Positions 19,599-29,524 of a DNA stretch of 64,000 bases are shown in pieces. Within the stretch, counting starts at the first letter, position 1, and each line of letters starts with the position of its first letter. Under the pieces are notes generated by a model, which saw only the letters and a list, made by a program, of their open reading frames with translations, made no database searches and was not told the origin of the DNA. Source of the stretch: Okeania sp. SIO2C9 (GTDB lineage: Bacteria > Cyanobacteriota > Cyanobacteriia > Cyanobacteriales > Microcoleaceae); contig NZ_JAAHGO010000025.1 in assembly GCF_010672455.1 (NCBI RefSeq), positions 1 through 64,000 of the forward strand. The letters run 5' to 3'. A program made the position numbers and the translations under genes.

Positions 19599-19873
19599 TT
19601 AGATATCTCCGAAAAAAATATAATGATGATATTTTAAACTTGAAAAGGTAAGAAGGAGTGAAGAAAAAGGGAAAAGAGAAAGATGATAAAATAGTATTTT
19701 TATTAATATAAATCTGGTGAAAAAGATATAAACTTTTTGTAAAAGTAGGGAATAGGGAATAGGGAATAGGAAATAGGGAAGATATTTTTAGGAAAAAAAC
19801 ACGAAAAATGATTTTTTTAGTTATTACAGTTTATAGCAAAGAAAGGGCAAGTTTATTTTCTGGAGATGTCTAA
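19599..19873. repeat. Family D inverted-end repeat (long copy)
   Basis: Left TTAGATATCTCCGAAAAA and right TTTTCTGGAGATGTCTAA are inverted relatives of the ends at 57676-57772. The core holds iterated AGGGAAT heptamers (about 19745-19775). No coding content. The preceding 19360-19598 shows only short AGTAGGGGATAGG-like sequence. Confidence 0.6.
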
Positions 19874-20421
19874 TATTAATTAGGACTTACGCAGTAAAAC
19901 GTATTTTCGTCCGAAGCGACCGACAGGGTTTGCGGAGTAGTCCGGAACGGATAGCAATCTCAAATCCTAGTTTTTCGTAATATAGCGCTGTGCGCAGGCA
20001 ACAGGCAACAGCGGTGCGACCCCGCGACGACGCCAGTTGCAAGCGGTCAGACCCCGCGACGACGCCAGTCGCAAGGGAACGCTGACCAAGAGAGGGAACG
20101 CGCACTCCTGTGAGGCAACAGCTCATCTGGGGGAATAAATTGCCGATAATATAAGACTTTCAGCTATTTGGCCTTTCCTGCAATTTGTAAATATACCAGC
20201 GCTCATTGCTATACCAATTTAAAAAAAGAATGTTACGAATAGTAAGAGGAATAAGAGGAATAAAAAGACAAATGCAGGATATGTACTTTGACAAAGCAGT
20301 CAAGGGATGGCGAGGAAACCTGCGCCATATCCAATAGACCAAGAGAGCGGTGCGACCCCGCGATGACGACAGTTGCAAGGGAACGCGCACCAAGAGAGGG
20401 AACGCGCACCAAGAGAAAAGA

Positions 20422-20496
20422 ATGATTTACGACTTAAAAAATGGTATTGAAACCATTCATTCTGTACGTCGTCAATCCGACAGCTCCCCTACCTGA
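20422..20496 (+). pseudogene. Tail of the small ORF family seen at 14924-15157
   Basis: ATG followed by IYDLKNGIETIHSV and RRQSDSSPT, then TGA. It matches the C-terminus of the minus-strand ORF at 14924-15157 in both residues and stop position. Only 24 codons remain, so it is a fragment. The repeat that supplies the stop is interrupted directly afterwards by the family B element. Confidence 0.35.
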
Positions 20497-20501
20497 GTTC
20501 T

Positions 20502-20653
20502 GATATCAAATCCGTTTAATTCGGTATAAAAAAATGTTCCATCTTCAACCATTACCAAATATTTCTTGATCTCCCCATCTCCCCACACTTCCCACCCTTC
20601 CCACACTCCCTACCCTCTTGATCTAATTACACCGATGCTACCGGATTTGATAT
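20502..20653. repeat. Family B inverted-end repeat, nested
   Basis: GATATCAAATCCG at the left, CGGATTTGATAT at the right, with GGTATAAAAAAATGTTCC and CACCGATGCTACCGG near the ends. It separates two parts of the repeat that are contiguous at 14880-14945, so it inserted after that repeat was in place. Confidence 0.75.
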
Positions 20654-20769
20654 GACTTCCCCTCCTGGGATGGGTTAGGGGTGGGTTGACTCCTAAGAAA
20701 TATCCTAGCTATTTGTAGCAAACATTTATCAATTTGGTATAACTCATGCGTAAGTCCTGAATATATATA

Positions 20770-22306
<1,537 letters not shown>

Positions 22307-22744
22307 ATGCCTAAAAAAGCCTATCTCAAATCTCACCTGAGTGAAATAGAAATCAAAACACGTTATCTCCAAACTAGAGATAGAGTAGAATCTCGACGCT
22401 GGCACCTTTTGTGGTTAGTGTCTCAAAAGTGGACGATTAAAGAAGCAGCTAAAGCTTTGGGTCTTAACTATGATTATGCCAAAGATATAGTAAAAAATTA
22501 CAATCAACAAGGACCAAATGCTATTTTGAATCGACGGAAAACTCGGAAATTTTATCCTTCTCATGCTTTACTGACACTAGAACAACAAGAACAATTACGC
22601 ATAGCACTCAAAAATCCACCCACAGACCAAGAAACCTGGACTGGACCGAAAGTGGCAGAATGGATTGCGAAGACTATTGGACGCGATCGCGTTTCTCCCC
22701 AACGTGGATGGGAATATATGAAACGATGTAGTTCCAATTCCTAA
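22307..22744 (+). pseudogene. IS630-family transposase, N-terminal part only
   Basis: 145 residues of the helix-turn-helix region of an IS630-type transposase: KEAAKALGLNYDYAKDIVKNYNQ is the DNA-recognition HTH, RRKTRKFYP and LLTLEQQEQLRIAL form the linker, and GPKVAEWIAKTIGRDRVSPQRGWEYMKR is the usual end of the N-terminal half. The DDE catalytic part that should follow is absent; after the stop the sequence is unrelated. In intact IS630 elements the second half is often in a shifted frame, but no such frame is visible here. A stand-alone regulator is the less likely alternative. Confidence 0.7.
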
Positions 22745-22937
22745 ATTTCCTGAATATACCAACGTTTAATCTTTTGACTCTATTCAAGGTAGGGTGTGTG
22801 ACGGCATCATTAATTAAGCTGTCACACCTGATTATCCGTTTAAATAGTGATAAAAAACTTTCTCCTCCTCTTCCTTCTTCTTCCCTCCTAACTCCTGACT
22901 CCTTCATCATTATTTATAAGTATTCAACCAGATATAA

Positions 22938-23049
22938 TCAGGACTTACGCATAACCACTACAGATAGTAGGGGTTAATGGCCATTAACCCCTACACGGCC
23001 ATTAACCCCTACAAATGGTGTATAATTTAATCTTTTGCGTAAGTCCTGA
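22938..23049. repeat. Family A inverted-end repeat (112 bp)
   Basis: TCAGGACTTACGC and GCGTAAGTCCTGA are exact inverted ends, flanked by AA/TT and then TA on both sides. The core has a GGGGTTAATGGCCATTAACCCC palindrome followed by a second half unit. This is the cleanest copy of the family. Confidence 0.8.
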
Positions 23050-23123
23050 TTATGTGATGGCAGAGAAAGAGTTGATGTTTGACTTATGCGGATGATGAAC
23101 CTCAGACAGGGAAATGTTTTTCC

Positions 23124-23210
23124 TCCTGTTGCCTGTTGCCTGTTGCCTGTTGCCTGTTGCCTGTTGCCTGTTGCCTGTTGCCTGTTGCCTGTTGCCTGTT
23201 GCCTATTACT
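23124..23210. repeat. Heptanucleotide tandem repeat (TTGCCTG)
   Basis: About eleven perfect or near-perfect TTGCCTG units directly downstream of the substrate-binding lipoprotein gene on the opposite strand. A short frame reading through it is an artefact of the repeat. It is one of many period-7 arrays in the window. Confidence 0.9.
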
Positions 23211-23220
23211 TGCTATAGGT

Positions 23221-25005
23221 TCATTTTTCGGTAACTTTCAATTCATCAATATTCCAAAAAGCTCCACCAATAGCAGAGAATTTTAAATTATCTATACGAT
23301 CGCGAACTGCTTGGAACGAAAGAGGGTTTACTAAAAAAAATATAGGCAACTGTTCCGCAACAATTTGCTGAAACTGACCGTAAATTTCTCGACGTTCATT
23401 CTCATCTACCGTCTGATATCCAGCAGCAAATAAACGGTCAATTTCTTGCTCCCAATTAGAAACTTGCCAATTTTGCATTGGTGTTTCTCCAGGTTTAGCA
23501 CCAAGATTAAATTGATGAAATGAGCCATTACTTAACCAAAATAAGGAGAGTAAATTTGGCTCAAAATCTGCACCAGGAACACCAAAAGCTCCGACATAAC
23601 ATTCCCAATCTCTACGAAGTAATAGCTTCTCTAAAACAGTATTGAAATTAAGTACCTGTAAATTAGCTTGAATCCCAATTTTACTTAAATCTTCTTTGAC
23701 TTGAACTGCTGTATCTATTCTGAGTTTTTCTTCAGATTTTACTAAAATTGTAAATTCTACTCGGTTACCATCCTTGTCTAATAATTCATTGGCATTATTA
23801 TATTTAAAACCAGCATCTAACAATAAGTTTCTAGCTTTTTCATGGTCATAATTATAGACCTTTAATCCTGCTTCCGGAGATAAATAATAAGGACTTTGTA
23901 CCCCCAGAGCAGAATGTTGTATTGCTCCTAAACCTCGATAAATATTATTATTTATCTGTTGACGGTCAATAGCATAAGCAACTGCCTGACGAAACGCCAA
24001 ATTATTAAACCAACCAGACTTAATAGGATTTAAAAAAGGCTTACCTTCCGAATTTTTAGCTTGATTAAGATTAAAACCAACAAACTGATAGCCAACTTGA
24101 GGACCACCATTATAAATCTGATATTTTCCTCGTTTTTCTTCTCGTTTAAGTAATTGAAATGCTTCGGCATCTACTCGTAGAGTATCTAATTCCCCAGAAC
24201 GAAATCTGAGCAATTGATTATCGGTTGAAGGAATAATTTGGATAATAATTTCATCGAGATAAGGCAGTGAATTACCCATGGCATCAGAACGCCAGTAAAA
24301 AGGATTTTTTTGTAAAATAATTCTTTGAGAAGGTATATAACCAGCAAGTTTAAATGCACCATTACTAATAATTTTTTGTGGTTCTGTGTTTGTATTCCAG
24401 GTTGATAAAAATAGAGGTTTACCATCAGCATCACTTGATAAAACAGTATCTCGCAAAGCATGAGCTGGTAAAATTTTTAATCTTTCTATATATCTGAGAA
24501 ATGGGGCAAATGGTTCAGGCAAAATAAATTCAACTCTTTGTCGATCGAGTTTTTTGATAGAGGGAAAAGCACCATTTCTACCAATTCTTAAAAAGTCTCT
24601 GTAAACAGTAGGAATTTGTTTATTTAGATAAATATCTTGATAGGTAAAAACAACATCATCAGCAGTTAGAGGTTCCCCATCAGACCATTTTAATCCTGAG
24701 CGTAAAGTAAAGATAATTCGTTTTTTATCTTCAGACAAAATCCAAGATTCTGCTAATGCTGGTTGTAACTCACCAGTTAGACCATTTTCTGATAGTAATC
24801 CTTCGTAAATAAAATTAAAAATTCCGTATGGAGAACGAGATATTGGGTAGTTAAAAGTGGGTGGCGCACTAGGCAGAACTAAAACTAATTTGGAATTATT
24901 ATTAATCTGTGAATTTAATAATATTGGGCGACAACCACTTATTAAAATCAATAAACAACATAATAAAAATCCAATTGAAAAATGTAGGAATCGAAAAATC
25001 ATCAT
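23221..25005 (-). CDS. Family 5 ABC-type substrate-binding lipoprotein (peptide type), orphan
   Basis: 594 residues. A lipoprotein signal peptide with lipobox LISGC (Cys25) is followed by a complete SBP_bac_5 fold: PTFNYPISRSPYGIFNFIYEGLL, LAESWILSEDKKRIIFTLRSGLKWSDGEPLTADDVVFTYQD near residues 80-130, and FRQAVAYAIDRQQINNNIYRGLG. Such proteins bind oligopeptides, nickel chelates or other solutes at the outer face of the inner membrane and hand them to an ABC permease. No permease or ATPase gene is present in the window. The nearest upstream genes on the same strand are three Cache-domain receptors, so sensing rather than transport is possible (inference). It is about 530 bp from the first receptor, with repeats between, so co-transcription is not assured. 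Confidence 0.85.
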   Translation of the reverse strand: MMIFRFLHFSIGFLLCCLLILISGCRPILLNSQINNNSKLVLVLPSAPPTFNYPISRSPYGIFNFIYEGLLSENGLTGELQPALAESWILSEDKKRIIFTLRSGLKWSDGEPLTADDVVFTYQDIYLNKQIPTVYRDFLRIGRNGAFPSIKKLDRQRVEFILPEPFAPFLRYIERLKILPAHALRDTVLSSDADGKPLFLSTWNTNTEPQKIISNGAFKLAGYIPSQRIILQKNPFYWRSDAMGNSLPYLDEIIIQIIPSTDNQLLRFRSGELDTLRVDAEAFQLLKREEKRGKYQIYNGGPQVGYQFVGFNLNQAKNSEGKPFLNPIKSGWFNNLAFRQAVAYAIDRQQINNNIYRGLGAIQHSALGVQSPYYLSPEAGLKVYNYDHEKARNLLLDAGFKYNNANELLDKDGNRVEFTILVKSEEKLRIDTAVQVKEDLSKIGIQANLQVLNFNTVLEKLLLRRDWECYVGAFGVPGADFEPNLLSLFWLSNGSFHQFNLGAKPGETPMQNWQVSNWEQEIDRLFAAGYQTVDENERREIYGQFQQIVAEQLPIFFLVNPLSFQAVRDRIDNLKFSAIGGAFWNIDELKVTEK

Positions 25006-25534
25006 AAAAATTCGGTAAGTGGGAAACCACCGTCTTTTAAGCGGTGGATGGAAGCGACTCGACGGGTTTTAACCCGTAGTCAAAAAAATGTGTTATTATA
25101 AATGAATAACTTAAAAAGTAGCCTCAATGGCCTTTTAGCCGGAGAGAGTAGTGGCAATTGGCACCGCCTAGTAGGGGCGATTCGCGAATCGCCCCTACTG
25201 TTGTATAAGTACTACGGTACGGTACTGGCAATGTGGTTGTTTGCCTAACGGCATACTTCGTAAACGAGCAATGTGAAAATCGTGGTTTTAACCCGATAGA
25301 AAGCTCCTCTGAAGAATCCACGCGACTTTAGTCCGTGGAGTGTCAACTGAGTGCCATTTTCCCATCTCCCCACACTCCCCATCCCCCCGCTTCCCACTCC
25401 TTATACCAATTGACTTTAAAAATGTCACAAATAGTTTCCCTCCTTCAAATGTTAAATAGGGTTTGCTGAATAAAGCTGATAAAATCTTAACTTTTGACTT
25501 TTGACTTTTGACTTTTGACTTCCATGAAACGATA
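25006..25534. other. Gap with a 30-bp perfect palindrome and repeat debris
   Basis: 25170-25199 is a perfect palindrome with half-site AGTAGGGGCGATTCG. The remainder holds a TTAAGCGGTGGATGG/TTTAACCCG segment, a piece reading TAGGGTTTGCTGAATAAAG (also at 29090) and a TTTTGACTTTTGACT run (25495-25520). Reading frames on the minus strand here lack protein character. Confidence 0.5.
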
Positions 25535-28500
25535 TTACTTGTGAGTAAATGCCCAAACTCCTTCCCAGTTGTTCGGCACACCAGTTGCTGTTAACTCCTC
25601 AATTCTTTCTAGATAAAGTTGGGATGTTTGGTCTGAAGAATTAACTGCCAATACTTTCTCAAAATAATTCTTAGCACCAACCAAATCTCCCAAACGATAA
25701 TACTCTACAGCTAGTTCAAAATCTGCCTGAGTTCTTAATTTTAATTCTCGCACAGAATCTACTTCTCCATCAAGCACTTCATAAACATTAATCGGTTCAT
25801 CTCTACCCTTAACAGAAGCTCTATCTAGAAATCTAATTTGATATTTTTGAGGATCTTTTAAACTCTTAAAAGCTGACTCAGAAATTAATAAAGAAACTCC
25901 ATAATACTTAGTCAAACCTTCTAAACGTGAAGTCAAATTCACATTATGAGAAAGTGCATCTCCTGACATCCGAGTTTCCTCTCCAATGATGCCAACCATC
26001 ATATGACCCCAATGAATACCAATGCCAATTTTCATCGGTAACAAACCCATAGCTTTTAGAGTCTGATTATATTCCTGTAATGTCTTAAGTTGAGAAATAG
26101 CTGACTGTATAGCATCATCAGCGCCTTCAGGAAATACAGCCATAATACCATCTCCCATAAACTTAATAATTAAACCATTGTAAGCACGAATTTCCGGACA
26201 AACTTGTTGTAAATAACCATTGACAAAAGCAAAAGTTTCTTGAGAAGTCATCTTTTCAGATATACTCGTAAAAGAGCGAATATCAGAAAAGAATATAGCC
26301 ATTTTTTTACTCACCCGATCGCCTAAATTGACATCAAGAATATTTTCTTTTGATAGCAATTTGACATATTCATGGGGTACAAAACGTCCGTAAGCATTAG
26401 TGATTTTTGATAATTGAAGATGGGTTTTAACCCTAGTTAATAATTCATCTTTAGCAAAGGGTTTAGTCAAATAATCATTGGCACCAAATCGGAAACCCAT
26501 AACTAAATCAGCTACTCTATTTTTAGCAGTTAACATCAAGATGGGCAAACTTTGAGCAGGATATTTTTCCCGAACTTTAGCGCAGACTTCATAACCAGAC
26601 ATATTAGGCATCATTACATCTAGTAAAATCATGTCAATATTCGTTTCTTTCTCCAAAACTGCCAAAGCTTCTTTTCCGTTTAATGCTTGAGTAACTTGAT
26701 AGTTATTAGCTTTGAGGTGGTTATTCAAAACTTGAATATTTATAGGTTCATCATCGACAATCAAAATATGAAAGTTACTATTGTAAATATTAGTATCAAG
26801 AGGAGTTATTTCTTCAATTTCTACTTGCTCTTCAATATAATGAATACTTTTTATTGAAGCATTCAAGGTTTCTTCTACAGTTTCTTGAGAAATTGGTAAG
26901 GTAAAACTAAAGCGAGAACCAATATCCACTTCAGACTCAACCCAAATCTGACCGCCATGAAGTTCAACTAATTGTTTTGTGACTGCTAACCCTAAACCTG
27001 TGCCGCCGTACTTTCTTGCTGTAGAACCTTCACCTTGCTCAAAAGATTCAAAGATGCGGTCTAATTTATCATTAGGAATACCAATACCAGTATCAGAGAT
27101 AGCGATTACCAGTCTTTCCCATTCAAGGCAAGAGCGATCGCTATTTTGAGATTTTGTAGTAAGATCGCTAACTAATGCAGCTGACATTTCAATTACTCCA
27201 GATTCAGTAAATTTGATAGCATTGCCAATTAAATTATAAAAAATTTGTTGCAAACGATTTTCATCAGCATAAACTGGAGGTAAATTTTTGGGAACACTGT
27301 TGATTAATTCCAGGTTTTTCTTTTTTAAAGAAACTTGACTTAAAGCCATCACTACTTCAACCACCCCACGCACATCAACTGGTTTAATTTGCAGTTCTAA
27401 TTTTTGGTGTCTGAGCTTTGAAAAGTCAAGAATATCGTTGACGAGATTAGATAGACGACGAGCGCTATAAACTATCATACTTAAGTTGGAAGAGGCGACC
27501 GAATTTAACTCTCCAGTGTTACCTTCCAAGATAAATTCACCAAGACCAATAATCCCATTAAGTGGGGTTCGGAGTTCGTGGGAGGTGTTAGCTAAAAATT
27601 CATCTTTGAGGCGGTCTAGTTGTTTGAGCTGCTCGTTTTGTGTTTCTAAAGTTTGAAAAGAATTTTTAAGTTGACTTGCCATGAGATTAAAAGAGTTGGC
27701 AAGTTCGCCTACTTCATCACGACGGTGAATATTGAGTTTATTTTCCCATTTGCCTTCAGCGATTTCTTTAGCCGCAGAATTAAGTTGTAAAATAGGTTGT
27801 GAAATCCAGTTCGTAGTTACTATTCCTACTAATATAGCTACAATCAAAGCAGCAAGACTTAATAAGATTGTCGTTCGGGTGTTGGTGTCTATTTTTTCCA
27901 TGAAATCCTTCTCAGGAACGATTACAACCACTAGCCACTCAATCCCTTTACCATCCTTAACTGGCATGATGCTAGCATAATACCACTCTCCATCAATCGG
28001 AAAATTGATTTGTTCGTTACCCTCAATTTCATCAAAATTACCGAAATTTTCTTGTAGGTGTTTTGCCGTGGAACTTACTATAATGTTATCGCTATCAATA
28101 GCAGGTAAGCGTTCAATTTTTTTCTTTTCACCAACTTCAATAGTTAGGAACGGTTGGGAAATCTGAGAACTAACAACTAAATCTCCTGATCGCTCCATAA
28201 TAAAACTTTGTCCATTGGGACTAATATATAAGTTTGTAAGAAATTCTGTAATCCTGGTCAAGCTGGTCTGATTTGCTAAAATCCCAATTAACTGGCCAGT
28301 AGAATTAAAAATGGGTCTGACAGCAGATATATCCAAAGATGTATTAGCACGAGAGAAAGCTGGATAAATAGAACTCCATGTGGGTTGACCAAGTTTCTTT
28401 GCCGCCTTATACCAAGGACGAATCCGGGGGTCATACTCTTTTACTGTCACAAACTCTTCCGCATTACCCTGAGAATCTAACCGATAAATTTCACGAACTG

Positions 28501-28945
28501 GTTCAGTAGCTATAGTACGAATCCGGAAGACAATTTCACCATTATCAGGATTAAGTTCAACACCAATAAATTCTCCCTGCTCATTACCGAAAAAAAGGTC
28601 ACTTTCCAAATCCCCTTCTTTAATAATTTGCCAAAAATAGGCTCGCATTGCCTGAAAATTGTCAACATCTAAATTGTCACTTTCAATTGCATCATTAGTT
28701 ACTCTTAGTACCTGATAAGACTTGTTGAGATAACTTAAAACGTGCTGTTCAATACGAGAACTAATTTCTTTAGTTAACTGGTTTGCAAGAGTATCGACAG
28801 TTTGGCGTCCATTAGTAAAAGAAAAATATCCTACTAATCCCACAGCACTAACAATTTGTAGAATAAAAGGGACAATAAGGACAGTTTTGAGAGGAAATTT
28901 ATTAAACATTTTGCCCAGTGTGAGAGATAGAGGTCTAAATAACAT
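25535..28945 (-). CDS. Receptor adenylyl cyclase: dCache-HAMP-histidine kinase-REC-cyclase, copy 1
   Basis: 1,136 residues. TM1 about 21-43; periplasmic dCache about 45-345 with RPWY at 176-179; TM2 about 357-378; HAMP about 380-435; HisKA with SHELRTPLNG (His456); HATPase with NLIGNAIKF, DTGIGIP and GGTGLGLA; receiver with VDDE, phosphoacceptor Asp776 (LLDVMMP) and Lys828; class III cyclase about 878-1060; helical tail. In the cyclase Asp888 and Asp932 bind metal, Lys928 and Asp996 select adenine, and Asn1003 and Arg1007 stabilise the transition state, so all catalytic residues are present. It should convert an outside signal to cAMP, probably via His-to-Asp phosphotransfer, as proposed for cyanobacterial CyaC, which shares the kinase-REC-cyclase order. 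Paralogs lie directly upstream at 29525 and 33234. Confidence 0.9.
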   Translation of the reverse strand: MLFRPLSLTLGKMFNKFPLKTVLIVPFILQIVSAVGLVGYFSFTNGRQTVDTLANQLTKEISSRIEQHVLSYLNKSYQVLRVTNDAIESDNLDVDNFQAMRAYFWQIIKEGDLESDLFFGNEQGEFIGVELNPDNGEIVFRIRTIATEPVREIYRLDSQGNAEEFVTVKEYDPRIRPWYKAAKKLGQPTWSSIYPAFSRANTSLDISAVRPIFNSTGQLIGILANQTSLTRITEFLTNLYISPNGQSFIMERSGDLVVSSQISQPFLTIEVGEKKKIERLPAIDSDNIIVSSTAKHLQENFGNFDEIEGNEQINFPIDGEWYYASIMPVKDGKGIEWLVVVIVPEKDFMEKIDTNTRTTILLSLAALIVAILVGIVTTNWISQPILQLNSAAKEIAEGKWENKLNIHRRDEVGELANSFNLMASQLKNSFQTLETQNEQLKQLDRLKDEFLANTSHELRTPLNGIIGLGEFILEGNTGELNSVASSNLSMIVYSARRLSNLVNDILDFSKLRHQKLELQIKPVDVRGVVEVVMALSQVSLKKKNLELINSVPKNLPPVYADENRLQQIFYNLIGNAIKFTESGVIEMSAALVSDLTTKSQNSDRSCLEWERLVIAISDTGIGIPNDKLDRIFESFEQGEGSTARKYGGTGLGLAVTKQLVELHGGQIWVESEVDIGSRFSFTLPISQETVEETLNASIKSIHYIEEQVEIEEITPLDTNIYNSNFHILIVDDEPINIQVLNNHLKANNYQVTQALNGKEALAVLEKETNIDMILLDVMMPNMSGYEVCAKVREKYPAQSLPILMLTAKNRVADLVMGFRFGANDYLTKPFAKDELLTRVKTHLQLSKITNAYGRFVPHEYVKLLSKENILDVNLGDRVSKKMAIFFSDIRSFTSISEKMTSQETFAFVNGYLQQVCPEIRAYNGLIIKFMGDGIMAVFPEGADDAIQSAISQLKTLQEYNQTLKAMGLLPMKIGIGIHWGHMMVGIIGEETRMSGDALSHNVNLTSRLEGLTKYYGVSLLISESAFKSLKDPQKYQIRFLDRASVKGRDEPINVYEVLDGEVDSVRELKLRTQADFELAVEYYRLGDLVGAKNYFEKVLAVNSSDQTSQLYLERIEELTATGVPNNWEGVWAFTHK

Positions 28946-29060
28946 AAAAGCTTTAAGTTTATTTCTAATATATCTCTGAACTTGAATTTGATCATGCCAA
29001 TTTTAAAAAAAGAATGTTACAAATTATAGGGAATAGGCAACAATTAATAATTAATAATTA
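28946..29060 (-). promoter_or_regulatory. Leader shared by receptor copies 1 and 2
   Basis: The 5' flank AAAGCTTTAAGTTTATTTC, TAATATATCTCTGAACTTGA and AAAAAAAGAATGTTACAA is repeated almost unchanged upstream of copy 2 (32906-33000). It therefore duplicated with the gene and may contain the promoter; no clear -10/-35 was assigned. Part of it (AAAAAAAGAATGTTAC) also occurs at 20220, so some of this is dispersed repeat. The rest of the gap to 29524 holds AATTAAT arrays and CTCCCCCTCTCC low-complexity sequence. Confidence 0.4.
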
Positions 29061-29524
29061 TTGCTCTACCGAGCTAATCTAGGGTTTGCTGAATAAAGTT
29101 TTTTGATAGGAGTAGGAGACAGGAGATAGGAGTAAGAATTGTCCCTCAATTTTTCTGTCCTTAGTTAGCATAAAAGCCAGGGGGGATAGCAAAAAAATCA
29201 CGATCGACAATTGTTCCGGGTATCTTTTCTATAATTCCTCGTTTCTCTTAACTAGGGCTTGCGCTCATAAAGCTAAAAGTCAGGTAGCTTAGGGTAATTG
29301 AGCTTTTTATATTCAATTTATCTCCTAAGTTATTGGCTCTTATTGGCATCAATTTACTGAATTTTTCTGCTGAAATTCAAGAAAATTTCTTCGCATAAAA
29401 TGGCGAAACCATTGTCTGTTACCCCATCTCCGCGTCTCCCCCTCTCCGTGTCTCCCCCTCTCCCCCTCTCCCCCTCTCCCACTCTCCGTGTCCTCAATAA
29501 CCCACTCCCCACTCCCTACTCCCT

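Larger units (their letters stand above)
19881..20760. repeat. Composite repeat block bounded by family A ends
   Basis: TAGGACTTACGCA at the left and TGCGTAAGTCCTGA at the right face each other 880 bp apart. Inside are GC-rich iterated units (GCGACCCCGCGACGACGCC and AAGGGAACGCGCACC at about 20015-20115 and 20345-20417), the repeat shared with 14835-14960, a family B element (20502-20653) and a coding tail at 20422-20496. It may be a chance pairing of two family A halves or a larger element that accumulated insertions. Reading frames on the minus strand here are not credible genes. Confidence 0.5.

Noticed and set aside
19881-20760. A single 880-bp transposon bounded by family A ends
   Set aside because: The interior is a patchwork of other repeats with no transposase, so two separate half-elements are equally likely.
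22307-22744. Stand-alone HTH regulator
   Set aside because: The sequence follows the N-terminal half of IS630 transposases through the WEY motif, so a truncated transposase is the better reading.
25124-25581. Small minus-strand frames before the receptor gene
   Set aside because: They cover a palindrome and TTTTGACT runs, and one overlaps the receptor's 3' end in another frame.
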